DNA of 64,000 nt, from positions 86,649,703 to 86,713,702 of the forward strand of contig CM039463.1 of NCBI GenBank assembly GCA_022414725.1. The letters run 5' to 3'. This DNA is from Microglena sp. YARC (Eukaryota > Chlorophyta > Chlorophyceae > Chlamydomonadales > Chlamydomonadaceae). The translations under genes and the position numbers were made by a program. The notes beneath the pieces were generated by a model. The model was not told the origin of the DNA, did no database searches, and saw only the letters and a program-made list of their open reading frames with translations. Within the stretch, counting starts at the first letter, position 1. Each line of letters opens with the position of its first letter. Shown here piece after piece: positions 10,521 to 21,284 of this stretch.

Positions 10521-11352
10521 ATCTAACTGCGACTTTAAAATCATTGCAAAGGCCTATGCTCTACGCACTTCCCGTGTCCTCGACTCCCTCATTCACCATG
10601 ACCAAACAGGTTTTATTCCTGGCAGAAATATCTCTCTTAATATTTTTACCTTTAAGCTTCTCATAGAGCTCGCTCACATCACGAATAAACCTTTTTCCGC
10701 TTTCCTTTGTGACTTCACCAAAGCTTATGATTCTGCAGATCGCTCCTTCATAGCGGAAGTCATGAATAAAATGAACTTTCCACCTTTCATTATTAATGCC
10801 TTTGAAGCTCTTCATGCTCATACTACCGCCCAAGTCATGATCAACTGTAAACTTTCCAATGAATTCAATGTGTATTCAGGCGTCAGACAAGGTTGTCCTT
10901 GGGCTCCACTCCTCTTTATTATCTTAATGGAACCGTTTGCAGAAGCCATCAGAAGTAACACGGATATTCATGGGATTTACATTCCCAAATACTCCATCCC
11001 CCCCAAACCAGTACAGATTCCGTCTCTGTCAAATTCTCAGGTTATGCTGATGACTCTACTATCTTCACCTCTGATATTTTATTATTTATTTAAGCATGTT
11101 ACGCCTTAATAACATTTTCCATCTTTTCCATCAAGCATTAGGTGAAAAACTCAATCTCAACAAGTGCATCATTCTGCTCATAGGTGATTTCCCCAACAAT
11201 CATATCCAACACCTTTAGGATTATTATCCCAATACTCCTATTAAAACTCAGCATCACTGCACCATTTATCTAGGATCTCCTATTGGGAATGATTCAGACC
11301 CATCTTTCTGGAATTCCATTCTCACGAAATTCCAGAATAAAATCTCATCGTT
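10521..11352 (+). pseudogene. LINE-A reverse transcriptase fragment
   Basis: From about 10525 the frame reads NCDFKIIAKAYALR and then QTGFIPGRNISLN, FLCDFTKAYDSADR (catalytic Asp in the first RT Asp motif) and SGVRQGCPWAPLLFII. These are the standard L1-type RT blocks. The YADD block near 11040 is displaced by a frameshift (gttatgctgatgactc reads GYADDS in another frame). The sequence ends with YLGSPIGND and FWNSILTKFQNKISSL before LINE-B begins. A stop and frame changes near 11100 mark it as dead. Confidence 0.8.
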
Positions 11353-12281
11353 GTGTGTGTGTGGTCGGACATAAGATAACATGTCACTTTTTCCGAAGCA
11401 CATTTCGTAGGCGCTACTTCTCCTTCGCATAAGCGGAGACTGGAATCGGGATGCGACGACGCTAGGCTTTGCAATGATCATCAATTCGCGCACTTTCCTG
11501 ATTTGAGATGTCCACTCAAACCAGATTTGCCGAATTCTCTAACCCCCCTCTCCTCCCCAATGATCAACAACAACTGCCGGCGACCAAGCATCCCGATTCC
11601 GGGCAAGAAGCACTTCAGAGAAGTCCAAGCGCAGGAGGGAGGTAGGGGAACGCGAAGCCCCCAACACCAGTGCTTGGAACCCTGTCCACAAACTCAATAC
11701 CAAATCTGCGAAAGTGACAGATCACCCAAAAATTAAAATATCCTCACCTTTCAATGAACAACCTGGACAACAAGATCCTACAGGCAGCTTCCGGGCAGAG
11801 AGCAAAAGCGCCAAGGATCTACCTAGGACTCACGCTGAACCAAGTTCTGCCAAACCTAAAAATCATCCCAACCATACTCAATCAAAAAATATCTGGAACA
11901 AACAAGACAGACGAAATCCTCCTACTACGAGCTCTGCCATTCACCTTATCATTGCCCTTCTTCTCGTCAATTGCCTGGATATCACCGCCGCTTCAACAGC
12001 CTCTTTCCGCACTCCTTTACCTTTCTTCGCACCTAACTCTCACTCAGCCACCAACATGTACTCAATGGGAGCTCAGCAAAAACAGGGTGCAACAAGGTAA
12101 GATCGATAGAACTTTGCACCGCCACGGGAAACAAGCTGCTAAATCCCGCCTCGCTTCCCCCACCTTTCCACCACACCGCCGCATACCTTTTTCCCTCAGC
12201 TACCACACCGCACTATCTTACAAACTGCAAACATCCCAACACCACACCCATTGGCCATCCTCTAAACCTCAAATTCTCTAT
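11353..12281 (+). other. LINE-B 5' segment, no recognised domain
   Basis: This is the 5' part of LINE-B. An open frame of 181 codons runs 11754-12299 in phase with the tandem repeat that follows, and overlapping frames exist at 11503-11736 and 11714-12100. I see no zinc knuckle, RRM or esterase motif that would mark a classical ORF1, so I do not assign a function. It may be a decayed ORF1 or 5' UTR. Confidence 0.4.
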
Positions 12282-12450
12282 GCCTCTCATGGCGATTAAT
12301 ACCGCCTCTCACGGCGTGGGTGCAAGTCCCGATATGCCTCTCATGGCATTATCGTCTTTGACGATTAATACAGCCTCTCATGGCGTGGGTGCAAGTCCCG
12401 ATATGCCTCTCATGGCATTATCGTCTCTGACGATCAATACAGCCTCTCAT
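12282..12450 (+). repeat. 69-bp tandem repeat of LINE-B (left part)
   Basis: Two and a half copies of a 69-bp unit with few changes (unit starts at 12334 and 12403). Each unit contains the small palindrome atcgtctttgacgat and two copies of cctctcatggc. The unit equals 23 codons and is open in one frame (MPLMALSSLTINTAS repeated). The array is cut at 12450 by the G1 LTR and resumes at 50304. Confidence 0.85.
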
Positions 12451-12796
12451 TGTAACGGTACAGAACCCTTCACGGGTACTCTGGCCGTCCAGCAAGGCAT
12501 ACGGGTACCCCGTACCCGTAAGCCACGTGACGAACGCACATGATATAGTACCATACCTATGTACTGCCTCATCTCTCACAACGCACACGTTGCGCACATA
12601 GACACGAGCTACTCGGAACGAACCCTTCTACTCCTACCACGAAGACGTTCGCTCCCTGACTCTCTACATCCCTTACTAAGGTAACCCTCTACTTGTTCTG
12701 CTAGTTCACCCATATCAACATACACGTAAACACACATCACGCATCGCGTTCCCTAGTCTACCCCCAAGCTGCTAAGGAGCATCCTGAGTTGTTACA
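12451..12796 (+). repeat. G1 5' LTR
   Basis: 346 bp with terminal TGTAAC/GTTACA inverted repeats. It contains the palindrome-rich block gggtaccccgtaccc near 12505. It matches the 3' LTR at 49958-50303 except at three visible positions, two of them around catccc(t/c)(t)(a/g)ctaagg near 12670. Confidence 0.95.
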
Positions 12797-12797
12797 C

Positions 12798-12822
12798 TGG
12801 TAGCGGAGCTGGTTTCGTTCCT
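12798..12822 (+). promoter_or_regulatory. G1 primer binding site, initiator tRNA-Met type
   Basis: Two bases after the LTR the sequence tggtagcggagctggtttcg resembles the complement of the 3' end of an initiator tRNA-Met whose acceptor stem is AGCGGAG/CTCCGCT, ending in CCA. The same site follows the G2 5' LTR on the minus strand (33242-33265). Confidence 0.75.
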
Positions 12823-13561
12823 TAGGGACCTCACGCATACACATACGCACGCATACACATATTTCTTCGAATTAATCGCACCCGCCAGGACATCCTGTCA
12901 ACTTTTCTGGCATTTGCTGCTCGTTTTTCCTGCTCTTCCCTGTGGCTACGAATACACGTAGCGCCTGTTCGGTTCTCGCAGTGAACGGTCCTGTTAGGCT
13001 CGACACGCACTAGGCCGCCTGCGACCTGTCTTGCATGGGCATCTTTTCCTAGCCTGCCCTGCCCCTGTCTGGCCTACGTTCTCGATTCTTGCATTCACGT
13101 CCTGTCCCTTTGGTCATAGCTTCTAACGCTCTATTCCCGAGCATCTCCCTCGCGGATTGATCAATAGTGCAGCATCGGCTCCATTGGCCACCTCGACTGT
13201 ACTTGCTTTAATTAGGGTACTTCGCGAGCCTGTCCTGCAGCTCTCCCTGGTTGCTGCATCAATTATTCGTGCTGTCCACCTGCTATCTTGCTCATCCTGT
13301 CGCGCAATTCGATTCGTCGGTGTACTTCCTTGCTTGCCCTGTGGTACGTGCCTTCGCAGTGTTAATATCCCTCATCGTATTCTGGACGAACGCGTCATTC
13401 ACAGTTACGTTTGAGGCATTATCAGCTTGTTACGCTCGCAAATTTTAATAGTCCCTGTGGCAGGTGATATTTTGGCATCTTAGAGTTGCGAGTAATACCC
13501 CCTCTCTAGCCCACCACTCATCCCTGTCCAGCCTACTGACTTGTGCTGTTGCCAGTGCAGA
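12823..13561 (+). other. G1 leader between primer site and gag
   Basis: Untranslated leader of the G1 RNA, C/T-rich. Open frames at 13157-13414 and 13251-13448 have no features of a real protein. In G2 most of this leader (about 660 bp) is deleted between the conserved aattaatcgca and the gag start. Confidence 0.6.
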
Positions 13562-14313
13562 ATGGCCTCCCACAAAACAAACCTGGGTACCGACGCCGCT
13601 GCTGATGAGCAGCCTACGATTTCAGTGGTAGACACCAATCCGGAAGGGATTGCGTTGTCTGACACTGAGCCCGACACTGAGCTCGGTGCGACGCAAGACG
13701 AGTCCGCCTCTGCCGACGCGCGGCCCTCTGTGTCAGTGGGTACGCTAGCTGCAGCCTCTGGTTGCCGGCTTCAATGGTCTGGCGGCATCCTCGGGTGCGC
13801 CGCCCGCTGCCGCGCCTTTGAGCGCTGGCATTGCCCCGACGACGTCGCCGACGCCGATGGCCGGACCTTCCTTTGAGGAGGCCAGCGCTACATATCGCGC
13901 TAGCGCTGAGCGCAAGCGGCATGAACACATGGGTGATCACCTTATCGCTGTGGAGCAGATTGGACACCTCCGCGCGCAGCTTGATCAGGCCGCCATCGCT
14001 AACTCGGCCTTGACCGACCAGTTTACGTCGGCTGTCTCCGCTAAGGACGCCAGCCTCGCCGATCTGGTGCGCCGCCTCGCCGCCTCAAGCGCGGCTACCG
14101 AGGCCGCATTGGCCAATGCGTGCGATCCTGCTGAGCGCCAAGAGCTGGTTAACAGCCACTACTGCCTCGGCAGGGATCTGGGCAAGAGTCGCCAGGAAGT
14201 GAGCGACCTCCAGGCCACTTACACTCTGGCTGCGGCAAACTCCAAATCCGCCATGGATGCGATGCGCACGGCGCTCGAGGCTAACGAGCGAGACCTGACA
14301 CGATCTCAAACAG
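13562..14313 (+). pseudogene. G1 gag, N-terminal part
   Basis: Starts MASHKTNLGTDAAADEQ and runs in the frame GIALSDTEPDTELGATQDES, which is homologous to the G2 gag. A frameshift near 13760-13780 moves the reading to the frame that carries the Ala-rich coiled-coil part (HLRAQLDQAAIANSALTDQF and following). Homology to G2 stops abruptly at 14313 after caggtgag, where block X begins. The capsid and nucleocapsid parts are absent, so this gag is dead. Confidence 0.75.
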
Positions 14314-14373
14314 GTGAGTGCTCATCGGTAAGTTTTGCTGTACTTAACCATTCTTGTTTCAAGAGGAAAACCT

Positions 14374-14700
14374 CTTGATTCACCCCTCTTAAGTAGTCCG
14401 AGCGCCAAGAGGCAATTTGCTTGAAAAATGCCCTCTTGAATCCCTCTTATTTAAGAGGTTAATCAAGAGGTGTCTTGTACGTCTATTGATTCAAGGTCAC
14501 TTGTTGAATTCTTGTTTCAGTGTAGAATCAATAGGTTGCCTTGTATGTGTCTTGAATCAAGATTACTTGCTGCTCTTAAATAATCCGAGCGCCAAGAGGC
14601 ATTTTGCTTGAAAGCAGCTTGCTTGAACCGTTCTTATTTAAGTGGGGAACCAAGAGGGTGACTTTTGTGTCCATTGATTCAGGATGACTTGCTCTAGGGG
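14374..14700. repeat. Two-copy repeat of about 180 bp rich in TCAAGAGG/CCTCTTGA
   Basis: Units at about 14374-14505 and 14551-14697 share tccgagcgccaagaggca, ttgcttgaa and attgattcaagg-like blocks. Each is full of the inverted pair ttcaagagg/cctcttgaa, so single strands could fold extensively. It lies close to the left edge of block X and might be subterminal repeats of a transposon. Confidence 0.6.
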
Positions 14701-14771
14701 GGGACGTATAGGGTTTGGAAGGCAGTTTTTTACATTTAACTAACCAGTAGCAAAGTGATGTCGCGGACTCA

Positions 14772-15030
14772 GCAGCCAAATAAACCCAAACCCATCCAAA
14801 CCCAACTTCCTAATAACCAAACCCAACTTCAACCTAACCTCCTAAGAAGACAAACCCACCGACCCTCATCCAAACATAACCCAACTTCCTAATAACCTAA
14901 CCCAACTTCATAAAACAACCTCCTAAGCCAAACCCAACCCAACTTCATAAAAACCCAACCCAACTTCAAGCCAACCTCATAGGGCAAACCCACCGACCCC
15001 AATGCAAACCCAACCCAAGTTCAACCAATC
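14772..15030. repeat. AACCCAACTTC low-complexity tract
   Basis: Degenerate repeats of aacccaacttcctaataacc and related words. It lies immediately downstream of the last exon of the minus-strand gene at 15050-15750, thus in its 3' flank. It resembles no telomere repeat exactly. Confidence 0.7.
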
Positions 15031-15049
15031 TGCCTGAAAAATTAAACAA

Positions 15050-15750
15050 TTAGTTGTTCAGGCAGATGGCCTTAATGCTATCCCTTGAGCTCCTAATGTA
15101 GGTGCACTCCTCGTCGATAGCCATCTTGGTAGCCTGCTCATTGAACAGTTTGTTCTTGGAGAAAGGGTCCTTCAGCCTGCACTTCATCTGCAGATATTTT
15201 ACAAGGGTGTGATAGTGTTATTTTAATGGTTTCAAAGATAGGCATTGATCAAGATGGATGGATGGATGGAGGTTTTGGTGATAGATGGAGCGAGGGAGGG
15301 AGTGTTTGATGGATTGATTGATTGATGGATGGAGTGATGGAGTCATGTAGGGACAAAGGGAGGGAGGGAGGGAGGGATGTAGTGATGGAAGGATGTATGG
15401 AGTGATGCATTGATGGATGGATGGATAAGTAGATTGATTGAGTGATGGATGTATGGCGGGAGTCAGGGATTGAGTGATACATTGAGTGATTGATGGATGG
15501 ATGGAATGATGGATGTTCTCACCCTGTAGCTGATGAAGGCGAGTTGCTCCACTGACAGTCGTAGTGGCACCGAAGCCTCCAGGGTCCTGTTGTCCGTTGT
15601 TCCGAACACACTGGCAACAGCGGCTACAAACTCCACTTGCCCGTATGGGTCGTCCGCTGTAGCCCTCCAGTTGTCGTTCAACAACCTGTGCTCGCAAAAG
15701 TCCTTGGCTCTTTGAACACTGGCTGTGTCAAGCTTTCCTCTTGCGCTCAT
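15050..15750 (-). CDS. Unidentified two-exon gene in block X
   Basis: Exon 15750-15523 (76 codons, [20 protein letters not shown] onward) ends AGG before GTGAGA. Exon 15187-15050 follows acceptor ctgcag and ends CLNN then TAA, giving 121 residues in phase 0. The frame stays open upstream through WTHYQAVTRAPVK behind a possible acceptor cacgcag near 15790, so more 5' exons may exist. The intron holds an ATGGATGG microsatellite. The protein is mixed charged and soluble-looking; I recognise no family. It lies just downstream of the 305-codon gene on the same strand and could be an alternative 3' part of it. Confidence 0.5.
15245..15512. repeat. GGATGGAT/GAGGGAGG microsatellite
   Basis: Imperfect tetranucleotide repeats of the ATGG and AGGG types, filling the intron of the two-exon gene at 15050-15750. 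It produces Ser/Pro/His-rich open frames on the minus strand that are not proteins. Confidence 0.85.
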
Positions 15751-16039
15751 CTTGACAGGGGCCCTCGTGACGGCTTGGTAGTGAGTCCACTGCGTGTGTG
15801 CAAAAGGAAGTACATATACAGTTAGACCGTGCGGGGGTATAGTGAATGGAATCAAAACAATATCATTACAGTCACTCACATACATTATCACTTGATGTTA
15901 ATATCCTTGTCACGCACGTTGCTTGTGTACCCTCTGCATCGAGCTATCAATTGCTATCATGTATACGTCTAGTATGTAAGGTTAATTCACGAATTCATGA
16001 AGATTGTTTAATTACCACGTCTGATGACCAACGACCTAG

Positions 16040-17354
16040 CTAGTCTGTCAGCTTCTTCTTGAAGATGTTGTACCCTCCCGTGAGCTTCATCCCTCCTGGG
16101 CGTCCATGTGTGGACTCAGTGAACACCCAATATGTTTCGAACATACTGCCATCAGAGTCATAGACCCTGCTGAAGTCCTTCATCTGGGGATGGTCCATGA
16201 CAAGGGCCTTGCAATCATCTTTCTCCAGCAGGAAGGGCTTCTCCTTGTTGTTTATCATGTCGGATACGGACTCGCCTATCCATTTCTGCATGCATTCATT
16301 TCATCAAGCTTTATATACCAGAATTGGGGTCCTATTAAATTCATGTCAAGCAAACCACAAATTCCAAACATTAGGATGCATTAACACTACAATACTCAAC
16401 ATGAAATGGTTGCATGGTATGTACTTACGGTGATGTTGCTGTTGTGTAGGTTGGACATGTAAGGATTGACCTCGAAGGGCAGGGCTGTTTTGTTGGACGG
16501 CTCGGAGTTGCTTCCTTGATTGCCAGAATTGTTGCCTCCCCCATATTCGAGCGGTCTCACAACATCCCTTTCAGATCCTCCGTTGCCGGTCCCTTTTGTG
16601 AGGCACATGTGAACGGCTTCCATCCTCTTCTCATACAAGCCCACACTCCTGTCTTGCATGTTGGGGTCATACTTGTTCAGTGTGTTGGGTGAAGGGACAG
16701 AAAGGTCCATGATGTGCTTCATATCATAAACCTTGCCAACTCCCGTCAGGTTGAGGCTGCATAGTTGATTGGCAGCTTCTTCTTCTTGAGAGGGCATAGC
16801 CTCACCATCATCATCATCTGCCCCCATACCTGCACTTTATTGAGGCCTGTTCTGAAGATGCAAGGGCGAGTCATCCCAATCAGCTCGATTTCCTATGGGC
16901 TGCAATGCCCGCGCTCCCGTCTTGGCCAAGCGTTGCCTTTTCTGTTCGGGACTTCTCAGCTCGCCATCCTCAGAGGAAAGTCCATCGCCCTCACCTTCGT
17001 TGCTGTCCTCAAGTCCACTCTCGATGTCCTCCTCGTCGTCCTCGTGCTCTTCCTCCTGGTTGTATGCTTCATCACTGCCGGCACTGTAGTGTTCTGCATG
17101 AAAAATCGCAGTTCGCCATTGATTTTTCGAATTACATGTAGATCTGGAAACAACATATCTGCTTCCTCACAACATCACTTGCCTTCGCTAAGGCTCGCGT
17201 TCTTCTGACAAGCACTACCTTGCCGCCCTTCATGACGCTGATCAACAGACGCTCCAACCTTCTGCTTGGTCAAATCAGATCCTGACCTCCCATTGCCAGG
17301 GGATGCTTTTGAAAGCTTTAACGACCTAGTCTGACGACCAGCAGTTGTTCTCAT
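16040..17354 (-). CDS. Unidentified four-exon gene in block X, acidic protein of 305 residues
   Basis: Exons 17354-17183, 17093-16995, 16829-16429 and 16285-16040 join in phase and end KKKLTD, stop. Intron 1 has a GC donor (GAAG then GCAAGTG) and acceptor catgcag. Intron 2 is GTGAGG to tgcag, and intron 3 is GTAAGT to gcatgcag. The protein has a basic N-terminus (MRTTAGRQTRSLKLSK), a strongly acidic stretch (NQEEEHEDDEEDIES, ADDDDGE), a middle region with GVGKVYDMKHIMDL, and a C-terminal part with KWIGESVSDMINNKE and FSRVYDSDGS. I recognise no family. If intron 2 is retained, the acidic exon runs to a TAA at 16853. The gene starts 338 bp from a divergent zinc-finger gene. Confidence 0.55.
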
Positions 17355-17692
17355 TGTGTACAGTGAGGTGTCAGTTAACTACTAAGCAAACAAGTTCGAA
17401 TAAGGCAAGCGAAGGACAACACTTGGTGCTGGGAGTCGTGGCGTATGGTCACTCTTAATCTCATCGTATTGCTGTACTTCTCGCATGCGTGACCTTAGAA
17501 CATCACATACACACACACAACCCGCAATCTTCGACGTCCATAATACTTCCCTCGTCCGCGTTCGTTACCTTGGCACTATCATTTTACTCCGCTTCATAAC
17601 TGCATAACCTGATTTGATAACACTCCGCCATCAACGTCACTTAGTTCATTAATCTTATCTTCTAGTGACCCCAGAGAGCACAGGCGGCAGCC
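17355..17692. promoter_or_regulatory. Shared intergenic region between two divergent genes of block X
   Basis: These 338 bp lie between the start codons of the minus-strand 305-residue gene and the plus-strand zinc-finger gene, so they probably hold both promoters. No TATA box is obvious at either end. The arrangement is inferred from the two start codons only. Confidence 0.4.
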
Positions 17693-17982
17693 ATGAACAG
17701 CTCTCTGGGGTTGAGTTGTGCGAATTGCATGATGGCCTTTACGAGTTCGATGGCCTATCAATCGTACATGCTCCATGCAAAAAAATGCTACCCTAGGGTT
17801 GTTGGGAGATATCCCGAACCTGAAATAATACAGCAGAGTACTGACCATGTGAGCAACATACTCCATGCACCTACTAGCAGCGCATATCATGGCATTGCTG
17901 AAGGCGACATGGATGGTGGCATTGCTGATTCTGGCACAGAAAACGGGGGTGGTAGTGATGGGGAAGAGGTGGAGGATATCCA
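17693..17982 (+). pseudogene. C2HC zinc-finger gene truncated by an LTR
   Basis: Begins MNSSLGLSCANCMMAFTSSM and continues to HAKKC, giving a Cys-x2-Cys...His-x3-Cys finger in the first 35 residues. Then comes a linker and a Gly/Asp/Glu-rich stretch (DMDGGIADSG, GEEVEDIHV). The frame runs into the G2 LTR at 17983, where coding sense ends. An N-terminal finger followed by an acidic linker is common in transposase-like proteins, but no catalytic part is left to test that. Confidence 0.5.
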
Positions 17983-18328
17983 TGTAACAGCTCAGGATGC
18001 TAATAGCAGCTTGAGGGGTTATCTAGAGTAACGTGATGCGTGATGTGTGTTTACGTGTATGTTGATATGAGTGAACTAGCAGAACAGGGGGAGGGTTACC
18101 TAGGTAGGGATGTCGAGTAGCTTGGAAGGAACGTCTTCGTGGAAGGAGTAGAAGGGTTCATTCCGAGTAGCTCGTGTCTATGTACGCAACGTGTGCGTTG
18201 TGAGAGATGAGGCAGTACATGGGTGTGGTACTGTATCATGTGCGTTCGTCACGTGGCTTACGGGTACGGTGTACCCGTATGCTTTGCTGGACGGCCAGAG
18301 TACCCGTGAAGGGTTCTGTACCGTTACA
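17983..18328 (-). repeat. G2 3' LTR
   Basis: 346 bp, TGTAAC...GTTACA ends, same family as the G1 LTRs. It differs clearly from the other G2 LTR, for example in ttatctagagtaacgtgatg against ttagtctagggaacaggcta. On the minus strand it is preceded by a G-rich polypurine tract (plus-strand ctcccccccctcc, 18329-18341). Confidence 0.9.
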
Positions 18329-18498
18329 CTCCCCCCCCTCCATAAGAGATGCGGACCCCGCATCTGATCGTAATAAAGGTGGGATGTGAATACCAGTCGT
18401 AGTCGTATGTGCCGTGCTCAAATATATACTTGATGAATCAAGTTGGTTTCGGAGAGAACCATTTAACATCCCTTTTGAGTACTCCGGGAAAGAAAGCT

Positions 18499-19940
18499 TT
18501 ATGAATAAAGCAATCTGACCGCCGTGTCATATGCGTCGAGTGCGATGGGTTGGTGATGGGCCCGTTTTTTCGACGTACGTCGGGACATAACGGGCGTAAC
18601 ACGTGATTTCCATGCATCGACGATGTGAGGGGCACTTTTCTTGACCGCCTTGGCGAGTTCCCAAGTGTCTTGCTCAATACCGAAGTCTTGCCATCGGACC
18701 AAGTATTCGAGACGTCGTTTGCTGGATGTGCCTATGACACGCAACTTCTCGCGCATGATGCATTGGATATTCCAAATTGGAGCGCCGTCGGAGTCGAACT
18801 CAAGCGGTTGTCCAACATGGACAACGCCATCGGAGCGCCAATGCTTGATCAAACCCACGTGAAACACGGGGTGGATGCGCATCATCTTGGGCAAAGCCAA
18901 GCGGCACGCCGTGACTTGCCGGACGACTCCGGTGACCTCGTCGCGTGGACCAATGCATTCCGTAATCGTATAGGGGCCAACAAAACGAGGCGTAAATTTT
19001 GGTTTACCGTTGCCTTGAACTTCATATTGCGGGTGGACAAGAGAACTTTATCACCAAGGTTGAAGAAAACCTCCGTTCGTCGTTTATCGTAATGGGCTTT
19101 CTGCCGATCCTGAGCGGCTTGCATGCATGCCTTGCATTGATCTTGTCGTTCAATGTGATCGGCCCACCAATTGTTGGCAGCCGGACATTTCGATTCGACC
19201 TCCGCCTTGAGCGGCGTCGTAGGGTCGTAACCAAGGTACGCCCGAAAGGGGGTGTTTTGAATGGACTCTTGGTAGGAATTGTTGATTGCAAATTCCACAA
19301 GCGCCAAGGACTTATCCCAATCGTCGTGGTACGGCCCCACGTAGTGGCAAATCATGTCCTCGATGACTCGGTTCATGCGTTCCGTCTGACCGTCAGTTTG
19401 AGGATGAAACGCAGTCGAAAACGCTTGTCGCGTACCCATCAATCGATGGAGAGCCACGCCGAAATGGCCTGTGAATCGCGCATCGCGATCACTGAGGAGT
19501 TTCTTTGGGATACCATGATATCGGATGACACGATTCAGGTATAGGGAAGCGAATTCCTCTGCGTTTATCGTAGTATGACAAGGTTCTACATGAACCATCT
19601 TCGACAGTTTGTCGACGAACACTGCGATGGCATCATGGCCAGAAGAAGTTGGCGGCAGCGCCGTAATAAGGTCCGTGGAGACGCACTCCCAGAATTTCTC
19701 AGGAATTTCCACGGGAACCATGGTACCGTTAGGCTTTGCGTTTCCGGGCTTGTTCGTTTGGCACTTATGGCATTGTTGGACGAAGGCAGTAACATCTGCC
19801 GTGACTTTGGCCCAAGTAAAAGTGCGGGTGACCAGCTCCAATGTTTTGGTGCGACCGCAATGGCCCATGTAAATAGGGTCGTGAGGTTCGCGGATAATAT
19901 CCAGGCGAAGTGCCGCGTCGAGGGGGACACACAAAAATTC
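18499..19940 (-). pseudogene. G2 integrase C-terminal part with chromodomain
   Basis: Integrase inserts the cDNA. Visible in order: zinc-binding HHCC (HCGRTKT and CHKCQTNK), DDE core residues in TDLITALPP, SDRDARFTGHFG and the region around MNRVIEDMIC, then GPY/F-type part and a chromodomain (LEYLVRWQDFGIEQDTWELA). The chromodomain places the element with the chromoviruses. A frameshift near 18990 separates core from chromodomain. At 19940 the N-terminus is cut by element E and resumes at 26496. Confidence 0.85.
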
Positions 19941-20343
19941 AGAAGGTTGACTCAGATTCCTTACAGTTGCTTTTTCATATTTCCAATACATATAATTTAC
20001 CCTTAAGGGTTGAGGAAATTAAGCACATGCAGGCTTCATCATTGTCAGTACTTATATTTGCAAAAGTATGGGGGCCTGCTTGCTGGACATTGAGACACTG
20101 CCCGAGAGGTCCAGCGATCTTTCAGATGGGGCCCCCATTGGTACAAGTGCTAGTAGACATATTTAAGGTGTATGCTGGGCCTTGTAAAGTTTTAGCTTTG
20201 AGTGTGATATTTCCCTTAATTAGGGGGTATATCACACCACTAGCTGGCTTTACTGGTCTTATCAGCTTTTACCATTAAATAAAGTCAACTGCACTATCTA
20301 GCTTGTAAGTCCAGACTGTTCAGGTCTGTCTTTGTGCTACTAC
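19941..20343 (-). repeat. Element E split direct repeat B2
   Basis: 403 bp, nearly identical to B1 at 20692-21094; the visible differences are agaagg/agacgg at one end and tgca/tgct near 20291. Copy B2 forms the outer 3' end of the element. Confidence 0.9.
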
Positions 20344-20445
20344 CAATAGAGTCGCTACTGTCAAATAATAACAGTCACTTCCCCTGGGAGGCTCAGGTAG
20401 CTTCTGGAAGATATAACTCCTGTGGGACAGAGGGATGGTGGTGGG

Positions 20446-20691
20446 AACTCGAAATTTGGTTCAGATCAAGGCTCAGCAGCTTGGGGCACCAAGAATTTAG
20501 TGCCCCCAGTGACTGTGCACTTGATTTTATACCGGGCAGGACAGTACTGCTGGGAAAACACTGGCGTTGGTTACTCCTGGTTTTGCCCGGGGGTTTACGG
20601 GTATTTGAAATATGAATGCGTCCTGCGGAATCTTACGTCGCGCGGCTGAATACTCCATTTCACCCACTACTGTGTGGGAAATGCGGCATTC
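20446..20691 (-). repeat. Element E split direct repeat A2
   Basis: 246 bp, nearly identical to A1 at 26250-26495 (one visible difference, tgctggg/tgcttgg). It ends in gcattc directly against B1. Confidence 0.9.
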
Positions 20692-21094
20692 AGACGGTTG
20701 ACTCAGATTCCTTACAGTTGCTTTTTCATATTTCCAATACATATAATTTACCCTTAAGGGTTGAGGAAATTAAGCACATGCAGGCTTCATCATTGTCAGT
20801 ACTTATATTTGCAAAAGTATGGGGGCCTGCTTGCTGGACATTGAGACACTGCCCGAGAGGTCCAGCGATCTTTCAGATGGGGCCCCCATTGGTACAAGTG
20901 CTAGTAGACATATTTAAGGTGTATGCTGGGCCTTGTAAAGTTTTAGCTTTGAGTGTGATATTTCCCTTAATTAGGGGGTATATCACACCACTAGCTGGCT
21001 TTACTGGTCTTATCAGCTTTTACCATTAAATAAAGTCAACTGCTCTATCTAGCTTGTAAGTCCAGACTGTTCAGGTCTGTCTTTGTGCTACTAC
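20692..21094 (-). repeat. Element E split direct repeat B1
   Basis: 403-bp inner copy of B, directly following the recombinase gene in the element orientation. The A2-B1 contact at 20691/20692 reproduces the junction that a circular intermediate would have. Confidence 0.9.
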
Positions 21095-21284
21095 TATATG
21101 CAAGAGTCACTGAAATTTCACACACACGTGCCCTCAGGATAATAAAAATCAGTCCCACATGTAAAGAAAAGGAGTGTAAAGGGGGACTGGGGGAAAGGTG
21201 TAGGAGTAGGAGCATGTAACGGGACAGCAGGCTTGGCTAAGTGATGGGGTATCAAAAGAAGAAGAAGGAAAGGAAAAGCTAGGA

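Larger units (their letters stand above)
14314..17982. mobile_element. Block X: unidentified 3.7-kb segment with a divergent gene set
   Basis: This segment separates the G1 gag fragment from the G2 LTR and has no homology to either. It holds two repeats of about 180 bp, a low-complexity AACCCA tract, two spliced minus-strand genes and a plus-strand zinc-finger gene cut short at 17982. The divergent layout with a zinc-finger protein suggests a DNA transposon or a captured host segment. I see no transposase motif and could not identify terminal inverted repeats, so the type is open. Confidence 0.4.

Noticed and set aside
10561..10833. Minus-strand frame over the LINE-A RT fragment
   Set aside because: The plus strand carries clear RT blocks; the minus frame is its shadow.
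14772..15030. Interstitial telomere repeat (AACCCA words)
   Set aside because: The words are irregular and mixed with aacttc; no exact TTTAGGG/TTTTAGGG or TTAGGG tandem run occurs.
16830..16995. Acidic frame of the block X gene running through to a TAA at 16853
   Set aside because: A GTGAGG donor at 16994 and a tgcag acceptor at 16830 give a phase-correct join that avoids the stop; I treat the continuation as retained intron.
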